Assembly (NCBI RefSeq): GCF_000987955.1
Contig: NZ_LAZU01000032.1
Span: 348,455 to 412,454, forward strand
DNA: 64,000 nucleotides
Direction of reading: 5' to 3'
DNA from: Paenibacillus sp. DMB20
Lineage (GTDB): Bacteria > Bacillota > Bacilli > Paenibacillales > Paenibacillaceae
Below are positions 7,841-19,234 of this stretch, one piece after another; the first letter of the stretch is position 1, and every line of letters starts with the position of its first letter. The position numbers and the translations under genes are program-made. The notes under the pieces were generated by a model that had not been told where the DNA came from, made no database searches, and worked only from the letters and a program-made list of their open reading frames with translations.

Positions 7841-9612
7841 TTAAACCGCCTTTGTAAAATATTGAGGGCGTCCGTCTTCCGACTGCTGATACAGAACGAC
7901 CAGCATCGTGCGGCGTGCGTTCCCCTGTTGTCCGTCATTTTCGGTACCCGAACTGTTCCGGTGTATAACGGCGTCCAAATCAAAAGGCAGGACTTCGATC
8001 ATCGCATGCTTTTGCAGTTCCCGCTCGCTGACTTCCAGCTTGGCGAAACCTGCGGTAAAGTCCTCCGCCTGATCGACAACAATCTTCAAATGATTGGCCC
8101 ATTCGTCTTTATCCAAAGTAAAATCCCACCAGATTTTACGAGGCTTATATTTATGTCCCAGGAAATAATCGAATTTCATCAAGCCGGAAATGACGTCCAT
8201 ACGCGGCGTCTTCCTATCCTCAAGGAAGGAAGTTAGACGAGTGAACAAATCCTCCAGCTGATGTCCGATTTTTTGCCAGCCCCGGGCTTCCCAGTAATCT
8301 CCGAACTCCTGGAAAAAAGTCGAACGGTGAAGGAAATTCATGCGTCATCAAGTATTTCAGCGTGTAATCCATACGATGTGCATTCCAGTATTTTTCCAGC
8401 ACGTCTTCGAGCCTCTTCAGCCGCACGATGTCCGAAAACGGCAAGACGTCGCTGCTGAGGATTTCATACGGCGCATGATCCATATAGGTGTAATGGTATT
8501 TCGGCGCATCGATCCGCAGTCCGGTTCCGCGCAGCATTTTCAGAAAGCCCAGCTGCAGCTCCTCCGGCCCCAAGGCAAACACGTCATTGAACGTTTTGCG
8601 GAACGTGTCGTAGTCTTCGAGCGGCAGGCCCGCGATCAGATCCAAATGCTGGTCGATTTTGCCGCTTTCCTTGATTTTGGTCACGGTGCGCGTCAGCTTG
8701 GAAAAATTCTGTCTGCGCTTCACCAACTCGTTCGTCGGATCGTTGGTCGATTGGACGCCGATCTCGAAACGGAATATGCCCGGAGGCGCATTTTCCGCCA
8801 AATAATCCAATACTTCAGGACGCATGATGTCAGCCGTAATTTCGAATTGGAAAACGCAACCCCGGTGGTTTTCGATCAAAAAAACGGAACATCTCAAGCG
8901 CATAGTCTCGTTTGATGTTAAACGTGCGGTCCACGAATTTGATCAGCTTGGCACCGTTGTCGATCAGGTAGAGAATGTCGGACTTTGTCCGCTCGATATC
9001 GAAATACCGGACGCCCACCTCGATGCTCGACAGGCAGAACTGGCAGTTGAAGGGACAGCCCCGGCTCGTCTCGAAGTAGACCACGCGGTTGCCGAGACTC
9101 GGTATATCCTCCGCAAATCGGTACGGAGAAGGAAGATCTTTCAGATCAGCCTTAGGCCGCGGAGGATTGATGATCACTTCATTCCCTTTGCGGTAAGCGG
9201 CACCGTAAACGAAATGATATTTCCGGTCGCCTTCGATTTCCTTGAGCAGGTGATTGAGCGTTTCTTCCCCTTCGCCCATGATGATGAAATCGACATTTCG
9301 GAGACGATTCATCCAATATTCCGTATCGTAGGACACCTCGGGTCCGCCCAAAATAACCGTTACCTCGGGCATTACCTTTTTAACGATATCAATAACTTTG
9401 ATCGTCTCTTCGATATTCCAGATATAACAGGAGAAACCGATCACGTCGGGTTTCCGCTGAAACAGGTCGGAGACGATATTCATGACGGGATCCTTGATCG
9501 TATACTCGGCCAGTTCAATATCGAAATCCTTGTCGCTGTAGGCCTTCAGACAGCGGATCGCCAGCGATGTATGGATGTACTTGGCGTTTAATGTGGACAA
9601 AATGACTTTCAT
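7841..9612 (-). CDS. B12-binding domain radical SAM protein (DUF4080 type), split by two frame breaks
   Basis: The intact product would be about 589 aa. The first segment (8830-9612) has the N-terminal cobalamin-binding Rossmann domain (ILGGPEVSYD near residue 90) and the radical SAM motif CPFNCQFC near residue 185. The middle segment (8220-8903) completes the barrel (FEIGVQSTNDPTNELVKR). The last (7841-8341) is a C-terminal DUF4080 domain. The breaks are at the A7 run 8878-8884 and the A6 run 8313-8318; dropping one A from each rejoins the protein exactly. The start is ATG at 9612. Cobalamin-dependent radical SAM enzymes often methylate or rearrange substrates, but the reaction is unknown. 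Confidence 0.82.
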
Positions 9613-9668
9613 GGTTCACGACCTTCGCTAGTTTATTCCGGTTGCTGCTCTATCCTCAGCTTATCCTT

Positions 9669-11552
9669 TTATTCGTAATCGTAGGCAGAATCGCCATGTT
9701 CCATCCCGCCGGACTGATTCTGGAAGAACTCCAGAAACGGCTTTCCGTATTTGCGGAATTTCACTTCCCCGACCCCTTTGACGTTCAGCATTTCGTCTTC
9801 GGACTGCGGGCATACAACACTCATTTCCCGCAAGGTCGCATCGTTAAAAATGATATAAGACGGCACATGCTCCCGGCTAGCCAGCTCCCGGCGGATAAGC
9901 CGCAGCTGCTCGAACACCGTTTCATTAACGGCCGACGGCGAGGCATCCCGGCTTCCGCTCCGGCGCTGTCCCCCTGAAGCCTTGGACGGACGGGGCACCC
10001 GCTGGGTCACTTCCCGCTGGCCCCGCAGAACCTCGCCTGCCGCGCTCTGCAACCTGACCACGGGATACTGCCCTTCCGTCAGGGCCAAATACCCTTCCGA
10101 GATCAGCACGTTGATCGTCTCGGCGATTTCCTTCTCGGTACGGCCCGACATGACGCCGTATGTCGGCAGCCGGTCAAAGCCGTATTCCAACACTTTCTTG
10201 GCTCTTGAGCCTTTTAGCACGGACGATACCATGGAGACCCCGAAGCGTTCGCGCATCCGGTGAATACAGGAGAAAATTTTCTGGGCATCCACCGTAATAT
10301 CGACCAGCTCACGGTCATCCGTGCAGGAGCTGCATGTCCCGCAAGGCCTGTCCTCGTGCGATTCCCCGAAATAGTCCAGCATGGCGCTGCGCAGGCACCG
10401 GGTCGTGTAGCAGTAGTCGATCATCTGCTGCAGCTTCCGGTACTCGTTCAGCTTGCGGCCTTCGTCCTGCGGATTTTGCTCGATCAGGAATTTTTGGGTC
10501 ATAATGTCCTGGGCGCTGAACAGCAGGATGCACTGGCTCGGCTCCCCGTCGCGGCCGGCGCGGCCGGCTTCCTGGACGTAAGATTCCATGTTTTTCGGCA
10601 TATTGTAATGGATGACGTAGCGCACGTTGGATTTGTCGATCCCCATGCCGAAGGCATTGGTTGCGACGATAACACGGATATCGTCATACAGAAACGCTTC
10701 CTGGCTGGATGCTCGCTCCTCGTCGCTCATTCCCGCATGGTAGCGCCCTGCGGCCAGCCCTCTCAGCTGCAAACGCTGGCACAAGTCGTCGACCTCCTTG
10801 CGGGTGGCGGCATAAATAATGCCGGACTCGTGGGTATGGGAAGCCGCATAATCCAGCACGTACTCGCGCTTGTTCTCCCCGCGGAGAACAGACATGTGCA
10901 AATTGTCCCGTCCAAGGCCGGTTACGAACACCTGCGGGTCTTCAAGCCGCAGCAGGCGCTGCATGTCCTCCATGACCTCCGGCGTGGCCGTAGCCGTAAA
11001 GGCGGCCAGAATCGGACGCTCCGGCAGTCCCTTCACGAACGGGGCAACCGACAAATAGCTTGTGCGAAAGTCGTGTCCCCACTGGGACACGCAGTGCGCT
11101 TCATCCACCGCAACGCACGAGATATTCAGCTGGGCCATCTCCTCCCGGAACCAATCCAGTTCCAGCCGTTCCGGAGCTACATACAGAAGCTTGAGTTCCC
11201 CTCGCTGGGCGGCACGGATCACGTTATTGACTTCCTTGCCGGTCAACGTGCTGTTAATGTACGCCGCGGAAAGCCCCGCGCTCAGCAGCGCGTCTACCTG
11301 GTCCTTCATCAGCGAGATGAGCGGGGAAACGACAAGCGTTAATCCCGGAAACATCAGGGCAGGGATTTGGTAGCAAATCGATTTCCCCCCGCCCGTTGGC
11401 ATAATGCCGAGCGTATCGCGGCCTTCCAATAAACTGGCGACGATCTTTTTCTGGCCCTCGCGAAAATCGGGATAACCGTAAAATTTTTGCAGATATTCCC
11501 TTGCCGTATTCAAATCCATCGGCTTCCGGCGGTTTTCTTCCACATTCATCAA
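9669..11552 (-). CDS. recQ: ATP-dependent DNA helicase RecQ
   Basis: A 627-aa 3'-5' helicase of recombination repair, unbroken here. In order: Walker A MPTGGGKS (about residue 52), DEAH box VDEAHC (about 148), motif III TATATPE, motif VI QEAGRAGRDGEP near 335, the zinc site CYTTRC...CGTCSSC near 390, an RQC winged-helix domain, a Ser/Arg/Pro-rich linker and a C-terminal HRDC domain (about 545-610). AAGGAG lies eight bases before a TTG start (11552) and eleven before an ATG (11549), so either may be used. It lies 56 bases upstream of the B12 radical SAM gene's start on the same strand; a shared transcript is possible. Confidence 0.95.
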   Translation of the reverse strand: MMNVEENRRKPMDLNTAREYLQKFYGYPDFREGQKKIVASLLEGRDTLGIMPTGGGKSICYQIPALMFPGLTLVVSPLISLMKDQVDALLSAGLSAAYINSTLTGKEVNNVIRAAQRGELKLLYVAPERLELDWFREEMAQLNISCVAVDEAHCVSQWGHDFRTSYLSVAPFVKGLPERPILAAFTATATPEVMEDMQRLLRLEDPQVFVTGLGRDNLHMSVLRGENKREYVLDYAASHTHESGIIYAATRKEVDDLCQRLQLRGLAAGRYHAGMSDEERASSQEAFLYDDIRVIVATNAFGMGIDKSNVRYVIHYNMPKNMESYVQEAGRAGRDGEPSQCILLFSAQDIMTQKFLIEQNPQDEGRKLNEYRKLQQMIDYCYTTRCLRSAMLDYFGESHEDRPCGTCSSCTDDRELVDITVDAQKIFSCIHRMRERFGVSMVSSVLKGSRAKKVLEYGFDRLPTYGVMSGRTEKEIAETINVLISEGYLALTEGQYPVVRLQSAAGEVLRGQREVTQRVPRPSKASGGQRRSGSRDASPSAVNETVFEQLRLIRRELASREHVPSYIIFNDATLREMSVVCPQSEDEMLNVKGVGEVKFRKYGKPFLEFFQNQSGGMEHGDSAYDYE

Positions 11553-11743
11553 TTCAAAAACTCCTTATATCAGCCTTAAAGGCGCTTTGGGGACACTTTT
11601 GTCGGCATAAACCTTTATCCTTTAAGTTTACCGGGCTTTGCGGCGACGGGCAACCAAGAAGAATGATTTAGCAATGATGAATGGTCCGCTCCGCCTGCGT
11701 ATGATATAGTTAATTGGAAAACATTTCTTGGCGGAGAGATACT

Positions 11744-12604
11744 ATGGACGATAAAAGTTTCAACCCAACGGAACAGGGGGACGCGGGCGCTCCCCATGAC
11801 CGGCAGCTTCCGTCATCCCCTTCCCTAAACGAGGATCACCGGGTTGCCGTGGAACGGGTAATCGAGTACATGAAAAAACACATGGAGGAGCCTGTCACAA
11901 CCGCGCAATTAGCCGCACACGCAGGCTACAGCCCATATCATTTTACAAGGGTGTTTAAAGCCGTTACCGGAATATCGGTGCGCCAATACCTTTCCGCCCT
12001 GCGGATCGAAGCCGGAAAAATCCGGATTCTGCAAGAACAGTCCCTGATGGTTAAGGTGCTCCGGCGGATCGGCTTCAGCAGCATCGGCTCGTTCCAGACC
12101 CGGTTTAAGGATTACGTGGGATTGCCCCCGAAAAAGTTTCGCTCCCTGTCACGAACCCTTCACGGTTACGTCAACCAATATGAGGACATCCCCCTTTCCT
12201 TTCCGGAACAGGGGGATGCGGAAGCCCTCCCCAGGATCCGCTGCCGTATCGAGGCCCCGCCGTCATTTCGCGGCATCATTTTTGTCGGCCTGTTCCCAAG
12301 GCCCATTCCGGACCGGAGGCCGGCGGCGGGAAGCGCGCTGAACATGCAGAACCGGACATGCACCTTTTCGGACGTTCCTCACGGCACGTATTACCTGCTT
12401 GCCGCCGGTATCCCTTGGAGCCTGAATCCGAAGGATTATTACCTGCTGGACAAGACTCTCCGCGCCAAACACGATAAGCCCATTCAGGTCGATTCGGGAA
12501 CGGACCTTCAGTTCAGCCTGACCCTCCGGGAGCCGCTTCCCTTCGATCCCCCTATCGTCATCAATCTTCCCCTCCTGTTGTTTGAGAAGAAGAACCGGAA
12601 ATAA
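11744..12604 (+). CDS. AraC-family transcriptional regulator
   Basis: The 286-aa regulator has its two helix-turn-helix motifs near the N-terminus, at about residues 40-140 (GYSPYHFTRVFKAVTG and the second helix pair GFSSIGSFQTRFKDYVGLPP). The C-terminal 140 residues form a separate domain, perhaps ligand binding, that I do not recognise. The N-terminal placement of the DNA-binding domain is the reverse of AraC itself but common in Bacillales. The ATG at 11744 follows GGAGAG. It is divergent from recQ across about 190 bp. The target is unknown. Confidence 0.82.
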   Translation: MDDKSFNPTEQGDAGAPHDRQLPSSPSLNEDHRVAVERVIEYMKKHMEEPVTTAQLAAHAGYSPYHFTRVFKAVTGISVRQYLSALRIEAGKIRILQEQSLMVKVLRRIGFSSIGSFQTRFKDYVGLPPKKFRSLSRTLHGYVNQYEDIPLSFPEQGDAEALPRIRCRIEAPPSFRGIIFVGLFPRPIPDRRPAAGSALNMQNRTCTFSDVPHGTYYLLAAGIPWSLNPKDYYLLDKTLRAKHDKPIQVDSGTDLQFSLTLREPLPFDPPIVINLPLLLFEKKNRK

Positions 12605-12702
12605 AAGCGCAAAGCAGAAGAATTTCCGTATCCGTTTACGCGTTATAATCCGGCTAAAGGCTTGACTTCGTTTATCATTTTGCGAAAACAGGAGGATGCT
12701 GC

Positions 12703-13164
12703 ATGGATATCGTGAAGGAAATCCGAATTGCCGCCGACCGCAAGCTTGTATGGAAAGCATGGACGGAGAGCGAAAGGATTACGCAGTGGTTCGCGCCGGA
12801 GGCGCACATTCAGCCCGAGGTCGGAGGGGCTTTCGAGCTGTATTTCAACCCCGGCAATAAAGACGTCATGAGCACCAAGGGCTGCAAATTCATAAGGCTG
12901 AATGCGCCTGAAACGTTGGCATTCGAGTGGAAAGGGCCGGACCCCTTCGCCGCAGTGATGAATGAGGCGGGGAACCTGACGGTGGTTGAGGTTGTCTTGG
13001 AAAAGCTGGACGGCGGCACGGCCGTCCGGCTGCGCCATAGCGGCTGGGGGGACTCCGCGGACTTCGAACAAGCTAGGGCTTGGCATGTGGAAGCCTGGGA
13101 GCAGATGCTGGGCAGCCTGAAATCCAGCATGGAAGCCGGCGAAGGCATTCTGTGCTGCCAGTAA
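12703..13164 (+). CDS. SRPBCC / AHSA1 (START-fold) domain protein
   Basis: The 153-aa protein belongs to the activator-of-Hsp90-like START-fold group. It shows the typical opening (VKEIRIAADRKLVWKAWTESERITQWFAPE) in part and the closing helix HVEAWEQMLGSLKS. These are small hydrophobic-cavity proteins of mostly unknown ligand. The start is ATG at 12703 with AGGAGG seven bases upstream. It lies 98 bases after the AraC gene on the same strand and may be its target or co-transcribed; that is inference. Confidence 0.85.
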   Translation: MDIVKEIRIAADRKLVWKAWTESERITQWFAPEAHIQPEVGGAFELYFNPGNKDVMSTKGCKFIRLNAPETLAFEWKGPDPFAAVMNEAGNLTVVEVVLEKLDGGTAVRLRHSGWGDSADFEQARAWHVEAWEQMLGSLKSSMEAGEGILCCQ

Positions 13165-13176
13165 GGAGGAATCTCT

Positions 13177-13263
13177 ATGGCGAATTTTTGCGTTATCTCC
13201 ATCAACGTACCGATATGGAGAAAGCAACCCGGTTCTAAGCGGATATCAGCTGGCGAAAAATGA
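13177..13263 (+). CDS. Very short open frame with a strong ribosome binding site, 28 aa (doubtful)
   Basis: An ATG at 13177 follows AAGGAGG with good spacing, 12 bases after the START-fold gene. The 28-residue product is basic and resembles nothing I know. It may be a genuine small peptide, the 5' stub of a lost gene, or a gene broken by a frame error: the other two frames stay open for 20-40 codons here too. The strong ribosome binding site is the only real support. Confidence 0.25.
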   Translation: MANFCVISINVPIWRKQPGSKRISAGEK

Positions 13264-13325
13264 CTTAAGGGCATACTGGGACAGCTGATGATATGCGCCT
13301 GGCAGTCTACCGTGCATCAGACGAA

Positions 13326-13364
13326 GCCAGCGCTTCCCCTAGACGGAGAAGCGCTGGCTCTTTA
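13326..13364 (+). terminator. Rho-independent terminator after the START-fold gene
   Basis: Eleven-base perfect stem (GCCAGCGCTTC with GAAGCGCTGGC), 11-base loop, then TCTTTATT. Confidence 0.85.
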
Positions 13365-13503
13365 TTGAAAATTCAGTCGGTAAATCAGCCCCATCCATAT
13401 CACCGTTTATTTAACATTAAACAGTTCCCCAACTTTGTTTGCGATTCCCGAATTCGCAGGTTCTCCGTCCTTTTCTTGAATCATCTGATTCTTGAGGATG
13501 GCG

Positions 13504-13543
13504 AAAAGGCCGGCACGCCGCTTACCTTCGTCAACGGCCGGCC
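13504..13543 (-). terminator. Terminator-like hairpin at the GH2 3' end
   Basis: On the minus strand GGCCGGC and GCCGGCC pair around a 22-base loop, followed by TTTTC. The 5' arm overlaps the last codons of the glycosidase gene. The T run is short, so efficiency is uncertain. Confidence 0.5.
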
Positions 13544-15623
13544 ATGGCCCCGTAATCCCGCTTCAAACGCTCCTTCACCGGTTTTTCAAGCGAACGGTCC
13601 ATATGGTACAGCCCCATCGTCTGCACCCACTGGCCGTGATTCACGTACCAGTTGTACATCGGCCAATAGTCGATCCCGGCGAGATAGCCGTCCGGACGCT
13701 CATCGGCTTCCGGGGTGATCGCGGATTTTTCTGTCAGCGCTCTGAACGTTTCCTTGTACATATGCTCTTGGATGTCGACCTCGCCATTATCTTCCCTGCT
13801 CCAGTACCCATATTCGGTGTTTAGCAGCGGTTTGTCCGGCCATAGGCGGTGCGCTTCCTCCAGGAAGCGCTTCGTTCCTTCGTACGGCTCGCCGCCGTGG
13901 AAAATGCCGAAATACATCGTCCACGCCGCCACGTCGAGCGGTTCCATCGACTCGTCATGGGCGCCCGGCTGGTCTGCCGCCGCGCTTTGCGTAATCAGCC
14001 GCCCGTCGTTATAGCGCTCCCTCACATCCCCGACAAGACGCTCGTTGTAAGCCTTGCGCAGCTTGACTTCCTTGCTTTCGTTCTGCGTGCTCCACATGAG
14101 CACGGAGGGGCGGTTGTATTGGGAAAAAATCATTTCCCGCCACATTTGATCGGACAAGCCCTTCTTCTCCTGCGTCTCGTAATGGATCGTCTCAAACTGC
14201 CACAGCGGAATCTCGCTCATGGCCGCCAGGCCCAGCCGGTCTGTCAGGATATACGTATAAATATGGTTAGGGTAGTGGCCGGTGCGCACCATGTTCGCGT
14301 TCAATTCCCGGACCTGCCGCAGATCCGATAGAATCCCGCCCCCATTCCGCCGTCCGCCCGTATCCGGGCCACTCCTCATGGCGGGCGATCCCCCGTAGGA
14401 ATACCGGCTTGCCGTTCAGATGGATTTGGCTGCCGGACGTGCGAACCGTGCGAATGCCGAACTGGGCCGACAGCGAATCGGAATGCCCTTCCCCTTCATC
14501 ATTCGACAGCGTAAGCTCGGCCACGTAAAGGTTCGGCTCCTCCATGCTCCACAGCTTCGGCTCTTTGACCCGGACATCCCAGACGACGGCAGCCTTGCCA
14601 TAGGCTTTCAGTTCCATCTTCCTGGCGTCCCAGCCTTCAGCTTCGGCAGCCGAAGCTTTGATCGTATCCGCATAAGGAGAAGCCAGCCGCAGGTCCTCCT
14701 CGGTTACGGCCTCAAACAGCCGTCCTTCCAAAAAAACGGATGCATCGCGATCGGATCGGTTCTCCACCACCGCCTTGAACCGGAGAAGCCCCTGTTCGTT
14801 CACGGGAACGATATCCAATCGGGAGACGTGCGTTAACGGCGCGGCTGCCAGATAGATGTCCTGAATGACGCCCGTGTAGTTGAAAAAGTCCGTATCCTTC
14901 AGTGCCGGGATCGTGTCGATTCGCGAACCCCACGGCGGATTGTCGACACGGATGGCCATGGTGTTGGTCCCCTCCTTCACCAGAGGAGTGACGTCAAGGG
15001 CAAACGGGGTAAACCCGCCTTCGTGGTAACCCGCCCATCGGCCGTTTACCCAAATGTCGCATACATAGCTGATACCCAGGCTTTTTAACGTAACCGATCG
15101 ACCGGACCAAGACGCATCCAGATCAAAAGTGCGGCGGTACCATACCCCGTTCTCGTAACGTTCCGCGCCGGACGGACTCTCCTCGCCCGTCATCCCGTTC
15201 TCCGGCTGCGGAAGGCTGACCGTCCACCAGGATGAATCGTCAAAGCCTGACGTCGTGCGCCCTCCGGCCGCGTCCTCCACGCGTTGTACCCACGCCTTGC
15301 TGCGGGGGGACATGGACAGCTCATGATCGCTGTCAAACCGTTCCTTGCGCCAGTCGCCGTTCAACGACAAGGTACGTCTGCGCTGCGGCTCAAAAGTGGG
15401 TACGGGTATTCCATTTTGCACGGGGATGTATTCCTCGCCGGATTCCCGGACCGTCAGCGTCGGTTTCAAATATCCTCCTTGCACCGTCTCCGGAAGTTGA
15501 TTAAGCATGTTTCTTCCTCCATTTCGTCCGTCTTTCCATGGTGCCGTTCCGCACATGGTGGCCGCTCCTGCGGCAAACAGGGCCGCGAACAGCCAAATCA
15601 TCAGCTTGCGTTTTTTTGTTCAT
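13531..15623 (-). CDS. Glycoside hydrolase family 2 (beta-galactosidase/glucuronidase type), split by two frame breaks
   Basis: The corrected product is about 696 aa. It shows the GH2 sugar-binding domain (WYRRTF, YEGGFTPF-like segment), the immunoglobulin-like middle domain and the barrel. The acid/base lies in STQNES and the nucleophile in LNTEYGYWS. The breaks are at the C5 run 14339-14343 and at the T7 run 15611-15617. Removing one base from the latter joins the ATG at 15623 to a hydrophobic N-terminus (LMIWLFAALFAAGAA), suggesting export or a lipoprotein (CGT follows). It is the last gene of the minus-strand sugar operon, after the solute-binding protein. Beta-galactosidase and beta-glucuronidase cannot be told apart here. 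Confidence 0.8.
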
Positions 15624-15767
15624 GCGCCCACCCGTTTCCTTGATTCCGTATGAGGAGCAAAAACGGCTTCGCATCTTTCCCGTTCCGGACGAAGACGTTT
15701 CTCGCGAGAAAAAAACGTTAAGCTGCGTAATAATGGATAATGTCGATGCCTGCCTGTTCAATTTTCG

Positions 15768-15796
15768 AAAAAAGGACGCTCTTCTTGAGACGTCCT
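15768..15796 (-). terminator. Rho-independent terminator between solute-binding protein and GH2
   Basis: On the minus strand AGGACG pairs with CGTCCT around a 12-base loop, followed by T6. It lies 11 bases after the solute-binding protein stop and would reduce GH2 expression relative to the binding protein. Confidence 0.7.
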
Positions 15797-15806
15797 CTCC
15801 TTCGGA

Positions 15807-17499
15807 TTATTTACCGGACACGGACCGGTACCATTCGTTGACTTCCTTCGTGACCTGTTCCCCGCCGTTTTGCTTCCACTTTTCCACGAACTTGTCAAAC
15901 TCGTCAGCCGGCAGCTTGCCGTAGATGATTTTATTGAACGTTTCCGATTCCGACTGTCTCAGCAGATTCCACTTGCTCTGCATCGTCGGCGTCGGCGCGC
16001 CGTTGAAGTAGTTTTTGCGGCGGATGTCCTTCTGGTCCATCACGACTTTGGCGGCGTACCAGTTCTCGGGCTTCCGCTTCTGTGCCAAAAGCTTTTCGTA
16101 AGGCGTCGCAGGCTTCTCCCCATTGGCCAGCTTGACCAGGGACGACATGTACAGGTCCGGAATGACGGCCGGGTTGTTGTTGAAGCCGGTAATGAACATA
16201 AACTCGTTGTTATACTCCTTCACTTTGGCCGGGTCGCTTGTCGGTGTTCCGTCCACGATATCCCAGTCGTACCCTTTGGCGAAGCCGTGCTCGAATTCTC
16301 CGCCCTCTTTCGGGTTGGCATAATTCTCGAGCAGGTAATTGTAATATACGAAAATCGCTTCCGGATGCTTGGCATGCTTGCTGATCAAAATATTGCCGTT
16401 CGCGCCCGAACTGCTTCTCCATTTGGTTCCGATCTTTCCGTCAGGTCCCGCAGGATCGGGTATGCCTTGTATTCCGCATGCGGCACGTTCTTCGTCAAAT
16501 CCGGAGCCGGCCAATCGGGAACCCACTGCGCACCCGGCAGGATGCCCGCATTCCCTTTGGTCCATATTTCGGCGGATTTGCCTTCGTCCCAAAGCGCCGT
16601 ATCCGGGTGAATGTAGCCTTTTTCCATCCATTCGCGAAGCTTGGCCAGCGCCTGCTTCGTCCCCGGATGAACGGAGCCGTACTGAAGCGTTCCGTCCTCG
16701 GCCATGTTCCACTGCTCCGGCACCTCGCCGTAAGCGGCAAACACCCATTCAAGCGACCCCATCCAGCTGTTGTACCCGACCTTCATGGCGCCCGTTAGAG
16801 GGAACACCTGGTCCGGGGATAGCCGTCCGGATTGTTGTTCTTGAACTGCTCCATGATGTTTTCCAGATCGGCTATCGTCTTAGGCGCGGACAGATTCAGC
16901 TTTTTCATCCAATCCTCGCGAAGCCAAAGCACGGTGTTGTCGTTGTCCAAATTTTCCAAAATGGGCAGGGCGTATTTCTTGCCGTCTTTCGCATACGGAT
17001 ACCAGATTTCAGGGTGCTTCTTGGCATGTTCCTTATAGATCGGCGATGCGTACTTCTCAAACAGCTCGTCAATTGCCATAAACTCTTCCGAATCAATCAG
17101 CTGTCCGATGACGACGGGATCGTCATAATACGGAACGAAATCCGGGATCTCCTCTCCGGAGGACAACGCCAGCTGAAGCTTTTGTTTATACTGGTCGGTA
17201 TTCGCCGGCTCCCAGATGTTTTTGATCTTGATGCCAAGCTTTTCTTCCGCCCAGCGGCTGTGGACATTGTTCTCCTTCGTGTCCCCGTTTGTATACTTGC
17301 GCTGGCGCCCGACGCTCGTAATCTCGATCGGGGCTTCGTATTTTCCGTCCTTGACGGCCTGTTCGGCCGACTTCGCCTGCTCCTCGCTCTGCTGCGGCGT
17401 CTCTGGCTCTTCTGCCGTACCCTGACCGCACGCCGCCAGCAAGCTGACGGACAACACGGAAATGAGCAGCAGCTTAAACCATGACTGATTTCTCTTCAT
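15807..17499 (-). CDS. Extracellular sugar-binding lipoprotein (ABC transporter), split by two frame breaks
   Basis: The corrected product of about 564 aa is a large LplA-type solute-binding protein. It has a signal peptide and lipobox LLAAC (Cys near residue 24), then a Glu/Gln-rich linker and the binding domain. The reading frame changes at 16815-16818 (one base appears missing from a C run) and at 16447-16449 (one base missing); both joins restore continuous similarity (NPDGYP to DQVFPL, and YPILR to GPDGKIG). The ATG at 17499 follows AAGGGGAGA. It supplies the LplB/LplC-type permeases encoded divergently. The ligand is probably an oligosaccharide cleaved by the GH2 enzyme. Confidence 0.85.
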
Positions 17500-17604
17500 T
17501 CCTGATCTCCCCTTAATGGTAATGGATTAGATAGGCTCATCTTAACAACCGGGTGTATACGTTTCCATAAGGGTTTGTTGTGATTGATAAGAGTTTGTTG
17601 TTCA

Positions 17605-19234
17605 TTACGGCTGCGGCTGGTGGCGTTCACGGTATTCCTGCGGCGTCATGCCGTAATACTTGCGGAACACCTTGATGAAATAAGCCGGGTCGAGATAACC
17701 GATCCCCTCGCAGATCTCGTATATTTTCAAATTCGTCTCCGTCAGCATCCGGCCGGCCCGCTCCATGCGGACATTCATCATGTATTCGCTCAGGCTTTGC
17801 CCGGTTTCGAGTTTGTAGATTTTGGACAGGTGGGTCGGATGCATATGCACCTCGTCCGCGATCGCCCGAAGCGAAGCATCGATGTGCAGGTTTTTCTCGA
17901 TAAACAAGTGCACCTTGCGGATGACCGACTGCCTGCTGCTCTGCACTTCCATCTTCTGCAACTCGCGGATCAGGCGGAACGCATCCATCGACCACTGCTG
18001 AAGCGCCGCAATGGAACGAAACGGTACAAAATCGCCGAGAGCCGCCATGAGCTCGGGGGCCGCATCCCTTAAGTAAGAACCGCTCCGGTGAATCAGCTGG
18101 ATGTAAGCCCCGCTGATCTCCATGCCGGCGACGAGAAGATGCTCAAGCGATTCCGGCCATTGGCTGCCAAGCTCCCCGAACAGCTCAAAGAGACGCTGTT
18201 CCGCCTGTTCCCACTGCGACATTTCCAACAGATGCAGAAGGCTCGGCGCGTATTGCAGCGTCCGCAGCGATTTCGGCGCAGGGCTCGCGGACGGCGATTC
18301 GAACAGAATCAGCTCCCGGCGGTCGCCGACCTGCTGGCGGAAAGCGGCGACGGCCTTTTCATAAGCGGTGCTGACGCCATCCGGAAACGCAAGCCTTTCG
18401 GTAAGATGCAGCGACACCGGCTCCTTCAGGATCGATTTCAGCTTCTGCTGCAGCCCGAGCAGCACTTTTTCCAGAAGATGCAGCACATCCTCTGTCTCCA
18501 AGGCGCCTTCATGCGGCTTCAGCAGAACGACGAGATATCCCCCGGTCGTCCCGGCAGCCCCAGACGTGAAACTCGGGAGCCATCCACTCCCCGGTAATGT
18601 TCAGTACGGCAAACTCCACCCAGCCGCGGTCCTGGTCTGTCGGCACGGCTGGGGTCATTTCGTTCTCCAGGCGGACAAGCAGCATCCATGCGGAATCCTT
18701 CCCGCCGAAAGGTATGCCGTACCGCTCCGCCTGCTCCTCCCATGGGCCGGACAGCCTCCTTCCCGTCAGCACGGACCGAAGCAGATGGCTTCGGATCAGC
18801 GGCAAGCTTTCGCCCAGGGAATACTGCAGCTTTTGAACGACCCGGCGGTCGCTTTCCCGCTGCTTCAGCTGCTCCAGCGCCTTGTTGACTACGCGGAACA
18901 GCTCCTCGTCCTTGACCGGCTTCAGCAAATAGTCAAATGCCTTCAGGCTCATGGCCTGTTTCGCATATTCGAATTCCGAATAGCCGGACAGCAGCAGGCA
19001 TACGGTTTCAGGCCTTTTCTTGGCAATCTCCTCGATCAGCTCCAAGCCCGTCAGCTCCGGCATCGAAATATCGGTAATGACAATGTCGATCGGGTAAATA
19101 TCGATAAGTTCCAGCGCTTCGAACGGGGAGTACGCTTTATGCACCACGTCGATCCCGAGCTCGTTCCAAGGCTTATGGTCCGCCAGGTTGTCCACCCAGT
19201 GTGCCTCGTCATCCACAATCATCAGATGTCTCAT
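17605..19234 (-). CDS. YesN-type response regulator with AraC output domain, one frame break
   Basis: The corrected product is 542 aa. It has a receiver domain with VDDE near residue 7 and the phospho-accepting Asp55 in ITDISMP, then a long linker domain and two C-terminal AraC helix-turn-helix motifs (HMHPTHLSKIYKLETGQS, GYLDPAYFIKVFRKYYGMTPQEYR in part). The frame breaks at the C5 run 18539-18543; one base fewer joins the halves through DDRGYLVVLLKPHEG. The ATG at 19234 overlaps the kinase stop (ATGA), so the pair is coupled. It probably activates the divergent permeases and the downstream binding protein and glycosidase. Confidence 0.88.

Larger units (their letters stand above)
13165..13530. 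other. Intergenic region between convergent START-fold and GH2 genes
   Basis: Apart from the doubtful 28-aa frame, this stretch holds the plus-strand terminator at 13326-13364 and a minus-strand terminator-like hairpin overlapping the GH2 stop. The AT-rich part between them (about 13365-13500) shows no gene. Confidence 0.4.

Noticed and set aside
7841..9612. Programmed ribosomal frameshifting as the cause of the split genes
   Set aside because: The sites share no slippery heptamer plus stimulatory structure, occur in unrelated housekeeping genes and need both plus and minus corrections; sequence error is simpler.
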